From Pseudomonadales bacterium (GTDB lineage Bacteria; Pseudomonadota; Gammaproteobacteria; Pseudomonadales; UBA7239): a DNA stretch of 64,000 bases. Position 1 is the stretch's first letter, and every line of letters begins with the position of its first letter. This document shows, piece after piece, positions 54,125 to 61,524 of the stretch. The position numbers and the translations under genes were made by a program. The DNA is taken from assembly GCA_028280345.1 (NCBI GenBank), contig JANQLY010000006.1, forward strand, positions 1 through 64,000, written 5' to 3'. The notes below the pieces were generated by a model that worked only from the letters and a program-made list of their open reading frames with translations, was not told where the DNA came from and ran no database searches.

Positions 54125-55165
54125 TCAATCTTTTTGCTCACGTATCTGCTTTAACCAGGGACGCGGTGCGAGCCCCGTCCACTGCTTAAATGCATGGGAA
54201 AAAGCGACTGCATCATTAAAACCAAGCTCCAGCGCAATTTGCTCTGTGGTCAAATCCGCATAAAGCAGGCGATCCATAGCACGTTTGTGACGCACCTCCT
54301 GAAGAATATGACTAAACGTTTCCTGCTCTTTTTTTAACTGGCGCTGCAAGGTACGCGGCTCAATTTGTAAACTGCGTGCCAGCTCTTCAAGGCCCGGTAT
54401 CGGGGTCAAGCGCGACAAGTGATCGCGAATCATTGCACTGTAGCGAAACGGTTCATCAATTTCTGCCGCAATACGTGCACACTGCGCCTCATAAAACTCT
54501 TTCGACAAGGCGTCAGCTGTCGGCACCTGTCTTTCAAGCGTAGACAATGGAAATGACAAACCCGAATCTTGCTGACCAAATGATACCGGACAGCCAAAAA
54601 ACTCTTGGTAGGCCTCTATCTGCTCCGGGCCATCATGGGCAAAGTGCACTTCCAGTAATTCCAGTTCACCACCGAGCGCTTCACTGAACAGGGTTTTGAT
54701 ACAGGCCATATCCCGTTCCAACAAAAATCGTTCTTCACGACCCGAGCCTGCACGCAATTCAAACGCAATCACATCATCGCGGATTTCTCCCGAGGTTTCG
54801 CAGATCCCCCAGACCAGCCGTGGATAGCGCATGATCAGATCAAAGATATCTCCGAGCGTTGCGCAGGAACGAATCGCAAGGCCCAGTACAGAAAAATTGT
54901 GCAGATGGTAGTGGCTTGCCAGCTCCAGACTTGCGGAGGGCTCCGGTAAAAACTCCAGCGCTTTTTCCACCAGCTTTAATTCCTGCTCAAAGCTAATAGT
55001 AAACGCCGGGTCAATCAGTTCACTTTTGCGAATACCCACCGCGCCAAGCAATTCCTCGTGGGCCACACCGCGACTGTTTAACATATTGAGTAGCGGAATC
55101 AGACCACAGGCCAGCCGCGTGCGATGACGCAGGGTATTGGCATTAAAAGCAGTGGTATCAATCAC
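54125..55165 (-). CDS. AraC family transcriptional regulator
   Basis: Regulator of 346 residues. The first ~210 residues match the arabinose-binding-like sensor domain used by many lipid and aromatic catabolism regulators (for example HYHLHNFSVLGLAIRSCATL). The C-terminal ~100 residues hold two helix-turn-helix motifs (ARSLQIEPRTLQRQLKKEQE, and then LTTEQIALELGFNDAVAFSH with AFKQWTGLAPRPW). The start codon is GTG at 55165, without a strong ribosome site. It lies between an NTF2-like gene (31 bases upstream) and the LLM oxidoreductase, which are its likely targets. The inducer is unknown. Confidence 0.9.
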   Translation of the reverse strand: MIDTTAFNANTLRHRTRLACGLIPLLNMLNSRGVAHEELLGAVGIRKSELIDPAFTISFEQELKLVEKALEFLPEPSASLELASHYHLHNFSVLGLAIRSCATLGDIFDLIMRYPRLVWGICETSGEIRDDVIAFELRAGSGREERFLLERDMACIKTLFSEALGGELELLEVHFAHDGPEQIEAYQEFFGCPVSFGQQDSGLSFPLSTLERQVPTADALSKEFYEAQCARIAAEIDEPFRYSAMIRDHLSRLTPIPGLEELARSLQIEPRTLQRQLKKEQETFSHILQEVRHKRAMDRLLYADLTTEQIALELGFNDAVAFSHAFKQWTGLAPRPWLKQIREQKD

Positions 55166-55196
55166 AGCCAGTGATCACCGAGTTTGGCAGGTACGC

Positions 55197-55613
55197 CTAT
55201 AAATTGAGCAAGCCTATGCCTTTCATACAATGGGGCCCACCCCAGTGCTCAACTACCTTGCCGTTTTCCATACGCAAAATCGCCGTGCCATTAATTTCGA
55301 TTTTTTCACCGGAAGGCGGCACATCGTAGTAGGCTTCACCGGTATGAGTGCCCACGACACTCCAGTTGGTAACAATATGGTCACCACTTTCAAGTACAAG
55401 ATTCACGTCAAAGCGCATATCGGGAAAGGCCTTTTTGGCATTTTCCCAGAACTCTTTTTCCCGCGGGCGAATATCTGTACCCACCGCTTCCGGATTAACC
55501 CGCTGCGTGACATGGCTCATAAAATTATCGGAAAAATACTCAAAAACGGCATCATAGTCGCCATTAGCCATACGATCCGAATAATTCGCGAGATGATGCA
55601 GGTTGTCGCTCAT
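55197..55613 (-). CDS. Nuclear transport factor 2-like (SnoaL-type) protein
   Basis: Protein of 138 residues with the cone-shaped NTF2/SnoaL fold pattern: an N-terminal helix (LHHLANYSDRMANGDYDAVF), the strand region SGDHIVTNWSVVGTHTGEAY, and the closing EINGTAILRMENGKVVEHWG. Some relatives are isomerases, including ketosteroid isomerase; others bind ligands. I cannot confirm the Asp/Tyr catalytic pair of ketosteroid isomerase by eye. GGAGGAAGGG precedes ATG 55613. It is first in a minus-strand run with the AraC regulator and LLM oxidoreductase. Confidence 0.82.
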   Translation of the reverse strand: MSDNLHHLANYSDRMANGDYDAVFEYFSDNFMSHVTQRVNPEAVGTDIRPREKEFWENAKKAFPDMRFDVNLVLESGDHIVTNWSVVGTHTGEAYYDVPPSGEKIEINGTAILRMENGKVVEHWGGPHCMKGIGLLNL

Positions 55614-55641
55614 GGGCCCTTCCTCCCGATCAGAAAACAGT

Positions 55642-55663
55642 AATGCTGCGAGAGCACAAGTAT
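55642..55663. repeat. 22-bp repeat, copy 1
   Basis: Sequence AATGCTG-C-GAGAGCACAAGTAT. A second copy differing at one base lies at 58784-58805. This copy is 29 bases upstream of the NTF2-like start codon and overlaps a TATACT half-site at 55661-55666. Origin is unknown. Confidence 0.6.
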
Positions 55664-55704
55664 ACTCTGAATTGTAGAAATTCCTACTCGGGTTGATGCG
55701 AGTG

Positions 55705-56577
55705 CTACTGCTGGATCAGGCGCTGGCCTTTGTAGTCAGAATTCAGATCCAGATCAATCTCATTTGAATTCGTGCCTGTTAGTGGAGCCTCATCCACAGT
55801 ATCCGGTACACCATCATTATCATCATCAATATCTTCCGTTACATCGCGACAGCCGTCACTATCTTGATCCGTACTACCATCAGAGGTCCATCCAATCTCA
55901 CCCGCAGAGCAATCATCTGAATAATTGCTCACACCATCATTATCTTTATCTGCATCACAGACATCCCCGAGTGCATCACTATCTATATCTAACTGATCCT
56001 GATTCGCAACTATCGGGCAATTATCATTGCCATCCAGAATAGCATCGTTATCATCATCCGGATCAGCATCATTGCATTGACTATCATTATCGTGGTTGTA
56101 CAACGGCCTGCCCAGTACCGGATCACCATCACAAGGATCCAGATTATCTGGATAGCCATCGTTATCATTATCCGGGCTAGTAGTTAACACCAAAGGAATA
56201 TTGACTTCCCACAAACCATCATAATCTAACAGCCAGCAGAAAAACTGACTGCTGCTCTGTGCGCAAACATAATTGCCATAGCCATCATCGGTAAACCAGA
56301 CATCCTGCAGGGCCTCAGCAGCGGTAGCCGAAGAATAACCAATCTCACCATGGCAACCCCCTAATAGAGACGGTTCTGTCTCAAATGAACAATTGATGGA
56401 ATTGCCCGAGATCGAACAGGTATGGGTCGCACTATAGCCTTCCCAATAATCGTAGGGATAACCACAGCGCAGAGGGTCATAAACAACCTGTGCGGTCGTC
56501 GCTGAATAGGCTAGCGGACAGACGAAGAATAATATCGAAATATTAAATAGATGGATAAATGTGTGTTTTCTAATCAT
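55705..56577 (-). CDS. Secreted TSP3-repeat protein
   Basis: Exported protein of 290 residues with a signal peptide (LFNISILFFVCPLAYSATTA). Its N-terminal ~130-residue domain contains several cysteines (DPLRCGYPYDYWEGYSATHT, then CSISGNSINCSF). The C-terminal half is a run of thrombospondin type-3 calcium-binding repeats (NDNCPIVANQDQLDIDSDAL, then GDVCDADKDNDGVSNYSDD). It ends YKGQRLIQQ, like the protein at 45621-46232, suggesting the two are distant paralogues. The function is unknown; a calcium-rigidified extracellular stalk is likely. Confidence 0.75.
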   Translation of the reverse strand: MIRKHTFIHLFNISILFFVCPLAYSATTAQVVYDPLRCGYPYDYWEGYSATHTCSISGNSINCSFETEPSLLGGCHGEIGYSSATAAEALQDVWFTDDGYGNYVCAQSSSQFFCWLLDYDGLWEVNIPLVLTTSPDNDNDGYPDNLDPCDGDPVLGRPLYNHDNDSQCNDADPDDDNDAILDGNDNCPIVANQDQLDIDSDALGDVCDADKDNDGVSNYSDDCSAGEIGWTSDGSTDQDSDGCRDVTEDIDDDNDGVPDTVDEAPLTGTNSNEIDLDLNSDYKGQRLIQQ

Positions 56578-56747
56578 TGTAGATCGTTTCCTTAATCTGA
56601 TTTTTCGATAATCTGTAATTTCTATTTTTAATCGTAATTTTCGCTAAGGATACCAGCCTGCACAAGCTGTAACAACATATCTAACCTATTGATTTAACAG
56701 CGCTTTATCATGCTTACCCTAACAGGAGGTGGTAAATAAACCTGAAA

Positions 56748-58565
56748 CTACTGATAAATTGTCGGAAATACCCAAACCCGGGGCCTCAAGGGCACAAAAT
56801 CGGAGCCCCCGTCAAAATATTGGGTAAAATCCCGCTCGGAACAGCGCTCAATAATATAAACCGCATTCTGATAAACAATTTCCTGACACATATAACCGCG
56901 CTGATAATGAATATCATACTCACCCAACCGTGATACTTTGCTTTTCTTGGCTAGCCGGTCAAATTGAAAAGGTTTGCTCATGCGCATCTTCACCGGCTCC
57001 GGAAAAATATGATGCCGGTCAATTCTGCGGTAGTGATCAAACACCGAAGCGTATTCACCCTGCTCTATCTGCCTGGATAAATCCGGGTACTGCTGTAGAT
57101 AAGCTTCTTCATCCAATACCAGGGTTTGTGCCAGAATATTTTCCACATTAACAAACCGGTTAGATCGATCACCAATAAATTCAAATTCATTATTCGTTCT
57201 CAAACCCACCCAGGCAACAGAAGGCTGGTCGGCGCGGGAAAATCGCTGCTGCAGAAAATTTTCCATATCCAGAGTCGCCAGATACATAGGCGATGGTTCC
57301 AGTGGCCACACTGTTAACAGCTGACGCGAGCGCTCCCCTCCGGTAACTGCCATCAGTGCAATCAAAGCAACCGCCATAAGCCCTCTGAGCCAACGCTGCG
57401 GTATGCAAACCAGGCAAAGAATCACTGATACGACCAATAGTGCAAAACCAATAAATAAGTGTCGCGGTAACGACTGCCCTGATAACAAGAAAAACCACAG
57501 CAAAACAGGCAATGCAGAAAAAGCAACCAACGTTGCCAGCCTGGGCCTGCCAAGCTGCCAGATCGATACTATCAGCACGAGACTATACACACACAACCAC
57601 AACACTATGCCCAATCCTATACCTGACCCGGACACAATAGAGCCCTCGAGCATGGCTTTTGCCATCGACATATTCTCTCCGTAAAGCTTACGGATAGTTT
57701 CAATTGCCATATCCGGCGAACCCAGCAACATGCACAGGTTGTCCATGCCACTGCTGTAACCATACATGAGTTTCAGGAGCGTATAATATTCTGACTGCCA
57801 CTGCGGGCTTTGCATCTCAATCAGCGACATGGCATAAAGATAAAAAACAAAAGGCACTACACCTGCGATAGCACAAAACACACATACTGAACCAAGTGCA
57901 CGGACAACACCTCGTCTACAAACAAAACACTGTAGAAAAAACACCCCAAAAGGAAAAACCACAACAGCCAATAAAGCGACCTGTTTGGTGCCCAGGGCCA
58001 GACTCGCACACAAAGCGGACAAGAGGAAATATAACTTCCTCTGAGTATTCATATAGAGACACAAATAAGCTGCCGCCACCAATAACAGCAAAATTCCAGG
58101 AATTTCACCTAGTAATCGGTACCAATAGTAAGATTTAAACAGCATAAAGAATGTGATTAGCAATCCTGAAAACAGGTAATAAACCTGCTTATCCTCGAAT
58201 AAGCCATAACTTACGCGAAGAAAAAGCAGCAACAAAAATACATTAAACACAAAGACAAAAACACCTGGCATCTGCAATGACGAGCCAAAGGCCTTATTTG
58301 CAAGCGCAGCGGGAAAAATAACTGTCGGCCCTGTGGTTAAATTCTCGGGATTTAGTGGAATAGTATTGACGCCAGAAGCACTCCAACCCAAACCACGGGC
58401 TATATTTTTAGCGCTCACTGCGTTAACAAAATGATCTTCGAAAGCACCTAAATCAAAATCAGAGTAATTAACATAAATCGCTCGCAGTAAACCACCACAA
58501 ATGAAAAACACCAAAAGCAATATAAATGTAATTTTTTCTATATTATTCGTAATACTTTGTTTCAC
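56748..58565 (-). CDS. Polytopic membrane protein, GT-C glycosyltransferase-like
   Basis: Integral membrane protein of 605 residues. It has roughly a dozen hydrophobic helices in the first 420 residues (first FILLLVFFICGGLLRAIYV). A long first periplasmic loop carries an acidic DFDLGAFEDHF motif, and a soluble C-terminal domain of about 180 residues follows. This plan is that of GT-C lipid-linked sugar transferases (PMT/ArnT-like, family 39 or 83). The acidic loop fits the usual catalytic Asp/Glu, but I do not recognise the exact family. The start is GTG 58565 without a strong ribosome site. It may modify lipids or surface proteins. Confidence 0.65.
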   Translation of the reverse strand: MKQSITNNIEKITFILLLVFFICGGLLRAIYVNYSDFDLGAFEDHFVNAVSAKNIARGLGWSASGVNTIPLNPENLTTGPTVIFPAALANKAFGSSLQMPGVFVFVFNVFLLLLFLRVSYGLFEDKQVYYLFSGLLITFFMLFKSYYWYRLLGEIPGILLLLVAAAYLCLYMNTQRKLYFLLSALCASLALGTKQVALLAVVVFPFGVFFLQCFVCRRGVVRALGSVCVFCAIAGVVPFVFYLYAMSLIEMQSPQWQSEYYTLLKLMYGYSSGMDNLCMLLGSPDMAIETIRKLYGENMSMAKAMLEGSIVSGSGIGLGIVLWLCVYSLVLIVSIWQLGRPRLATLVAFSALPVLLWFFLLSGQSLPRHLFIGFALLVVSVILCLVCIPQRWLRGLMAVALIALMAVTGGERSRQLLTVWPLEPSPMYLATLDMENFLQQRFSRADQPSVAWVGLRTNNEFEFIGDRSNRFVNVENILAQTLVLDEEAYLQQYPDLSRQIEQGEYASVFDHYRRIDRHHIFPEPVKMRMSKPFQFDRLAKKSKVSRLGEYDIHYQRGYMCQEIVYQNAVYIIERCSERDFTQYFDGGSDFVPLRPRVWVFPTIYQ

Positions 58566-58783
58566 TTTATACAGAGCACTATATTTTTTTTCAAGAAGCG
58601 AACTTCTTTATTGGATTTCATCTCAGAAGCCAGCATTAAACCTTTCAAGGCCGATACAAAACCCTACCTTGCTTTGCAAGCATAAAAATTTATTTGTTTA
58701 ATAATCCAGGAAAACAAACCAACTGCCGAATATCAATCACTTTGAAGAAGACCTGGAGTGTATATTGGCGCCAAAAGCAAAGG

Positions 58784-58805
58784 AATGCTGTGAGAGCACA
58801 AGTAT
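58784..58805. repeat. 22-bp repeat, copy 2
   Basis: Matches 55642-55663 at 21 of 22 positions (T in place of C at position 8). It lies 15 bases beyond the DUF2780 stop codon, in the 254-base gap before the GT-C-like gene, which otherwise holds no recognisable feature. Confidence 0.6.
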
Positions 58806-58819
58806 TCCCTGATAAGGCG

Positions 58820-59410
58820 TTACAACAGACTTGATACACCTTTTTTAAATAAGCTGGTAGTTGCCTGCCCGGCTTCGCTATCCAGATACTGCGATACAAC
58901 CGATATATAGTTGCCCACTTGATCGGTACTCAAACCCAACTCGCCAAATTGTTGGTATAGAGTTTGCGCCCCCGATAAGGCCTTGCTGGAGTCACTTAAC
59001 AAGTTGCTAAAATCCGAGCTGTTCTGTGATACAGACGGGGCTGCATTCAGCAAACTGTCCATACCCGGAACTGATTTGGCCAGAGTACCAAACTCCTCAC
59101 TGCTTAAATTATCTTTTGCCAATCCAAAAAGTGAACCCAGACCACCTGCAGCCTGCTGCTCACTGACACCGAGAGAACTCATCAATGCTGGCTCAAGACC
59201 CTGACTAAAATCCAGGTTATTGGACACAGCAACCTGAGTACTTGCCTGATCTACTGTCCCGGTTTCTTGCGCGACTTCTGCCTCGGCCTGCCCGGTTACT
59301 TCGTTTTGCATATCCGATGCGGCCTTCGACCAGTCAAAAGCCATTGCGTTAGCACAACCCAGAATCAGGATTCCCGCCAACAGCACTGAAGATAGATTCA
59401 TTATATTCAT
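58820..59410 (-). CDS. DUF2780 family exported protein
   Basis: Protein of about 196 residues with a signal peptide (VLLAGILILGCANAMAF); the Cys in LGCAN could alternatively mark a lipoprotein, but the following AMA-F cleavage site fits better. The C-terminal ~120 residues match DUF2780: SLGVSEQQAAGGLGSLFGLA, KSVPGMDSLLNAAP, and QLG-type helices ending LDSEAGQATTSLFKKGVSSL. The function of the family is unknown. I start at ATG 59410 with GGGTG upstream; GTG 59419 and ATG 59401 are alternatives. Confidence 0.82.
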   Translation of the reverse strand: MNIMNLSSVLLAGILILGCANAMAFDWSKAASDMQNEVTGQAEAEVAQETGTVDQASTQVAVSNNLDFSQGLEPALMSSLGVSEQQAAGGLGSLFGLAKDNLSSEEFGTLAKSVPGMDSLLNAAPSVSQNSSDFSNLLSDSSKALSGAQTLYQQFGELGLSTDQVGNYISVVSQYLDSEAGQATTSLFKKGVSSLL

Positions 59411-59491
59411 CGTAATCACCCAATAAAATTTCCAATCAATAAAAATAGACCACCAGCAAAATCCAGATTTATCCCGACTGTAACACCACTC

Positions 59492-59658
59492 TCAAAAGTG
59501 GTCAGCATCAACCATATCCGGAATACCATCATTACCCGGAGTATACGCCGGGTAATTAAAACTGACAAAACCTTCCGCTTCAACCACCGAATATTAGAAA
59601 CAGCATAGCCAAGCTCGGTTTCACTTAAATTGACAATACGATTAATGCTATAGTGCAT
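59492..59658 (-). pseudogene. Remnant of a TSP3-repeat-type gene
   Basis: In the gap before the flavin monooxygenase, the minus strand reads RIVNLSETELGYAVSNIR in one frame. After an apparent shift near 59590 it reads VVEAEGFVSFNYPAYTPGND then GIPDMVDADHF and a stop in another. The GNDGIPDMVDADHF end is a typical thrombospondin type-3 sequence. Two short frames with protein-like composition joined by a frameshift suggest a decayed copy of a secreted protein gene. This is a tentative reading. Confidence 0.35.
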
Positions 59659-59708
59659 TTCCGACTGAATTCGGGCGTATTAATCAATTTTATTAAGAAG
59701 GTATAGCT

Positions 59709-61076
59709 ATGAAAGCCTGCATTATCGGCGCTGGCTCCAGCGGTATTGTTTGCGTCAATGCATTTAAAAAGCATGGTATTACGTTTGATTGCTTCGAAAA
59801 AGGCAGTGGTATCGGAGGGTTGTGGCGGTTTCAGAATGACAACGGTACAAGCTCTGCCTATCGCTCCTTACATATCAATACGTCCAAGCGGATGATGGAA
59901 TTTTCTGATTATCCCTTCCCCGATTATATGGCGGAGTACCCGAGTCACGCTGAAATACTGGAATATTTTGAACAATACTGTGAGCTAAACGATCTCTATA
60001 AGCATATCACTTTCAATACGGAAGTCAGCTCTGCACAGAGAAAACCGGACGGCGGGTGGAAAGTGCATCTTAAAAGCCGGGACGGCAAGGAAGAGATCAG
60101 GGACTATGACCACCTGGTTGTAGCGACCGGTCACCATTGGGATCCGCGCATGATTGAGCTACCCGGGGAATTCAGCGGTGAAACCTATCATGCCCATCAC
60201 TACATTGATATTAATAACCCGGTAAATACGACCGACAAAACCGTTGTAGTCATGGGTAGTGGCAACTCGGCTATGGATATCAGCTGCGAGTTAGGCCAGG
60301 CTTTCCGTGAAAGTCGCGGCCCCAAAAAGGTCTATTTGTCACAGCGCTCTGGAGTGTGGATTGTACCCAAAGTGATGGGTAATACTGCACAGGATGTCAG
60401 TATGCGACACCCGATGAAGAGACCGGGCAAGGTTGAGCAATTCTTGCGCGATCATATTAAGCCAAGCCTGCTATATAAAATAGTTAATCGTCTCTCTCAA
60501 ATCTGGATCCGATTTGTAGTCGGCGACCCCAAACGTTTCGGCCTAAAACAGCCCAAAGAAATGTTTGGTATGCGTCACCCAACAGTGTCTCAGGACATTC
60601 ATGCACGTCTGGTACATGGCGATATCACACCGATTGGTGACATTAAAAAAGTCGACGGGAAAAAAGTCACTTTTGAAGACGGCACTGAAATAGAAGCGGA
60701 TGTGATTGTGCAATGTACGGGGTACAACATTACTTTCCCCTTTTTGGATGATACGCTGATTGCCGCCAGAGATAATGATATTGCACTGTTTCAACGTATC
60801 TTTGACCCTCGCTATCCCGACCTGAGTTTTCTCGGTTTAGTGCAAACTCTGTGCGCCATTATGCCAATTTCAGAACTGCAAGCCCACTTTATCGCCGACT
60901 ATCTGAATGGCAATTATAAATTACCGAGCCGGGATCAAATGGCGCAAGAAGCAAATGAACATCATAATGATATGAAGAAACGTTTCACTCACTCACGAAG
61001 CCATACCATTCAAATTGACTGCAACGAGTATAGTCATTTTCTATATAAAGAATGGGATGCCGGTATACTGCGATAA
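59709..61076 (+). CDS. Flavin-containing monooxygenase (FMO family)
   Basis: FAD/NADPH-dependent monooxygenase of 455 residues. It has the FAD motif CIIGAGSSGIVCVNAFKKHG, GIGGLWRFQNDNGTSSAYRS, the FMO fingerprint FSGETYHAHHY (FxGxxxHxxxY) and the NADP motif VVVMGSGNSAMDISCELG. The C-terminal VQCTGYNITFPFL segment is also typical of class B FMOs. It should oxygenate a nitrogen, sulphur or ketone-bearing substrate. The gene is isolated; AAGAAGG lies about 8 bases before ATG 59709. It is a different subfamily from the Baeyer-Villiger-type enzyme at 50.2 kb. Confidence 0.92.
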   Translation: MKACIIGAGSSGIVCVNAFKKHGITFDCFEKGSGIGGLWRFQNDNGTSSAYRSLHINTSKRMMEFSDYPFPDYMAEYPSHAEILEYFEQYCELNDLYKHITFNTEVSSAQRKPDGGWKVHLKSRDGKEEIRDYDHLVVATGHHWDPRMIELPGEFSGETYHAHHYIDINNPVNTTDKTVVVMGSGNSAMDISCELGQAFRESRGPKKVYLSQRSGVWIVPKVMGNTAQDVSMRHPMKRPGKVEQFLRDHIKPSLLYKIVNRLSQIWIRFVVGDPKRFGLKQPKEMFGMRHPTVSQDIHARLVHGDITPIGDIKKVDGKKVTFEDGTEIEADVIVQCTGYNITFPFLDDTLIAARDNDIALFQRIFDPRYPDLSFLGLVQTLCAIMPISELQAHFIADYLNGNYKLPSRDQMAQEANEHHNDMKKRFTHSRSHTIQIDCNEYSHFLYKEWDAGILR

Positions 61077-61090
61077 TTCAAATACTCCAA

Positions 61091-61121
61091 GATAAAAAGG
61101 GACAGATTATCCCCTTTTATC
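61091..61121 (+). terminator. Hairpin terminator after the FMO gene
   Basis: An 11-bp stem with one mismatch (GATAAAAAGGG pairing with CCCCTTTTATC) around a 9-base loop, starting 15 bases after the FMO stop codon. The stem's right arm is T-rich. This fits intrinsic termination of the monooxygenase transcript. Confidence 0.6.
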
Positions 61122-61524
61122 TCATACTACTCTTATCTCCTACTGTAACGCTCAAGTCTACAATTAAACCAAAGTATGCCATTACTACTGCTACAGCCCA
61201 ATTAGTCATTGATTTTGCAGTAGCTTTCTCTATTTATTATGGAAATTATTATCTATATAAAAGAAATACAGCTTTCGTAATCAGGGGTTTATTACATAAA
61301 AAATGGCTGGTATTATGTCCAAGATATACTTACAAAAATCAGAAAATAATCAGGATAATATAACCAAATTGAAAAAGTTATTAAACCTATTATAAAAAAT
61401 TACGGGCTGAGTATTTAAATAATTTAAGGCTGAAGAAGAAAGTTAGCTGGCACCGGAGTACAGCTATTGCTGATATATGCTGCCAGTCAACAACATAAAT
61501 ACTATATTTCAGCAGGAGAAAATC
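61122..61524. other. AT-rich intergenic region
   Basis: About 400 bases between the FMO terminator and the last gene, visibly richer in A and T than the rest of the window, especially 61150-61440. A plus-strand frame of about 100 codons overlapping the FMO end has membrane-like runs but no ribosome site and biased AT composition. I do not call it a gene. The promoter of the following secreted protein is presumably here. Confidence 0.5.

Noticed and set aside
55661..55666. TATACT half-site upstream of the NTF2-like gene as a fourth TetR operator
   Set aside because: The second half (AGTATA at the right spacing) is absent; a single hexamer is expected by chance.
61052..61363. Plus-strand frame of about 100 codons after the FMO gene
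   Set aside because: It overlaps the FMO 3' end and the terminator, is AT-biased and has no ribosome site; the hydrophobic runs follow from AT-rich DNA.
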